The translations under genes and the position numbers were made by a program. Positions 14,420 to 14,991 of a stretch of DNA of 14,991 bases are shown piece after piece. This DNA comes from DATKBT01 sp035546295 (GTDB taxonomy: Bacteria; Acidobacteriota; Thermoanaerobaculia; Multivoradales; Multivoraceae), in assembly GCA_035546295.1 (NCBI GenBank), contig DATKBT010000188.1, positions 1 to 14,991 on the forward strand. Direction: 5' to 3'. Within the stretch, counting starts at the first letter, position 1. Every line of letters starts with the position of its first letter. Under the pieces are notes generated by a model. The model had not been told where the DNA came from, searched no databases, and saw only the letters and a program-made list of their open reading frames with translations.

Positions 14420-14690
14420 TCCGGCGGTCGCAATTCGTCCAGAAGTACCAGTCGGAGCCGCGGCAGTGGTTGAGGCCCGCGTCGAGCGCGCATCGCCGTC
14501 GGTCTCGCAGTAGGCGTCGGGAAGGACGCGATCGCAGGTCGGACCCTTCGGGTTGTTGGTTCCGACTGGACACGCGCTCTCGGGGACGCGGGGAGATACG
14601 AGCCGCGGCCGGAGGTGACCGAGCTTGTCGTCGCTGCCGACGGCGACCAGCTGTGGCGAAGTGACCTGGCGCCCCGGGGCGGCTGGGACC
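14420..14690 (-). pseudogene. Cys-rich C-terminal fragment, right copy, frameshifted
   Basis: On the minus strand one frame gives ACPVGTNNPKGPTCDRVLPD then AYCETDGD; after a 1-nt loss at about 14492/14493 the next frame continues CALDAGLNHCRGSDWYFW then TNCD. The left copy (13449-13560) has the missing base, so the shift is real relative to it. Six or more Cys are spaced as in a small disulfide-bonded extracellular module. After TNCDR the frame runs without a stop into DNA antisense to the SDR gene, so the natural end is lost. Upstream (about 14600-14690) the same frame remains open but has no recognisable domain. It is interpreted as a broken gene remnant next to transposase DNA. Confidence 0.5.
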
Positions 14691-14991
14691 GGGACGGGAC
14701 CTGGCACCCGGTACCGTACGTGGACGAGAGGGCGGCAGAGCTGCTGTTCCGCCAGAACGTGCTCTTCGTTCCTTGCCGAGGAGGGGGGTCCTCGGGCCCG
14801 ATCGTCTCGAGCTCCTCGACTCCTGGAAGAGCGGCCACACCGGTTTCTCGGCCCACAATCGGGTCACGGTGTCAGCCGACGACAGCCTCGGCCTCGAGCG
14901 TCTCGCTCGCTACCTGCTGCGTGTCCCTTTGTCTCTCGAGCGGCTCGAGCTCGAGGGGTCGATGGCCCGCTACCGGCACAAGCGGGCGAAC
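14682..14991 (+). pseudogene. IS91/Y2-like transposase, C-terminal fragment with frameshift
   Basis: The plus strand from about 14682 reads WDRDGTWHPVPYVDERAAEL then LFRQNVLFV. After a frame change at a G6 run (about 14782-14787) it continues LGPDRLELLDSWKSGHTGFS and later 'LGLERLARYLLRVPLSLERL' and 'MARYRHKR' to the window edge. This order ('G.F.PLP..D...LE.LFR..VL', 'GFS.H..V.....D...LERL.RYLLRPP.SLERL') is that of the C-terminal half of Y2-type IS91-related transposases. The N-terminal zinc-binding and HUH parts are absent; upstream DNA belongs to the Cys-rich remnant. It is therefore truncated at the 5' side and frameshifted. The remainder lies beyond the window. Confidence 0.75.

Noticed and set aside
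13449..14867. 472-residue minus-strand open frame joining both Cys-rich fragments
   Set aside because: Its middle is antisense to the well-supported SDR gene; only the two end segments show protein-like similarity to each other.
1..14991. CRISPR arrays, tRNA or rRNA genes
   Set aside because: No regularly spaced repeats with unique spacers, and no cloverleaf or rRNA core sequence, was recognised on either strand by eye.

Overview
The window is GC-rich bacterial DNA with densely packed genes. Its content points to the Acidobacteriota, possibly a Thermoanaerobaculia-like lineage. The evidence is a PadR regulator coupled to a large ATPase-less MacB/FtsX double permease (the 'acidobacterial duplicated orphan permease' type), a secreted VWFA protein of the acidobacterial type, and a secreted DUF1080 protein. 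This placement is inference from gene families; there is no rRNA or other marker in the window.

Layout. 1-223 (-) is the N-terminal end of a tungsten-type aldehyde:ferredoxin oxidoreductase cut by the left edge. It diverges from a PadR gene (459-824, +) that overlaps the ADOP-type permease (817-3507, +). A palindromic operator-like site lies between the divergent genes. After a convergent hairpin region come two minus-strand genes: a TMEM43-family membrane protein (3642-4916) and a secreted VWFA protein with a pentapeptide-repeat linker (5153-7492). A roughly 490-nt gene-free stretch follows. Next is a long minus-strand cluster, in transcription order: Elp3-type tRNA U34 enzyme (11613-13409), nicotinate phosphoribosyltransferase (10010-11569), PaaI-like thioesterase (9553-10020), a short TfoX-domain-like protein (9192-9518), an ArsC/thioredoxin-fold protein (8750-9091) and a secreted DUF1080 protein (7983-8753). 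On the right is a plus-strand SDR oxidoreductase (13605-14408). It is flanked by two related, apparently degraded Cys-rich fragments on the minus strand. A broken IS91/Y2-like transposase fragment runs off the right edge.

The main discovery is the ArsC-like gene. A standard gene caller would see only a 60-residue fragment (8750-8932). From a strong ribosome-binding site, the frame starting at 9091 reads through a single in-frame TGA at 9052-9050, placed exactly where the family has its first redox cysteine (Gly-TGA-Thr-Ser-Cys). A 7-bp hairpin with a 6-nt loop carrying G at its second position begins 15 nt after the TGA. This matches the bacterial SECIS pattern, so the protein is best read as a 113-residue selenoprotein with a U-x-x-C redox motif. 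Its stop overlaps the start of the DUF1080 gene by 4 nt.

Most other genes are recognisable housekeeping or accessory functions (NAD salvage, wobble-uridine modification, thioester hydrolysis, envelope proteins). The right end shows signs of mobile-element activity and gene decay.
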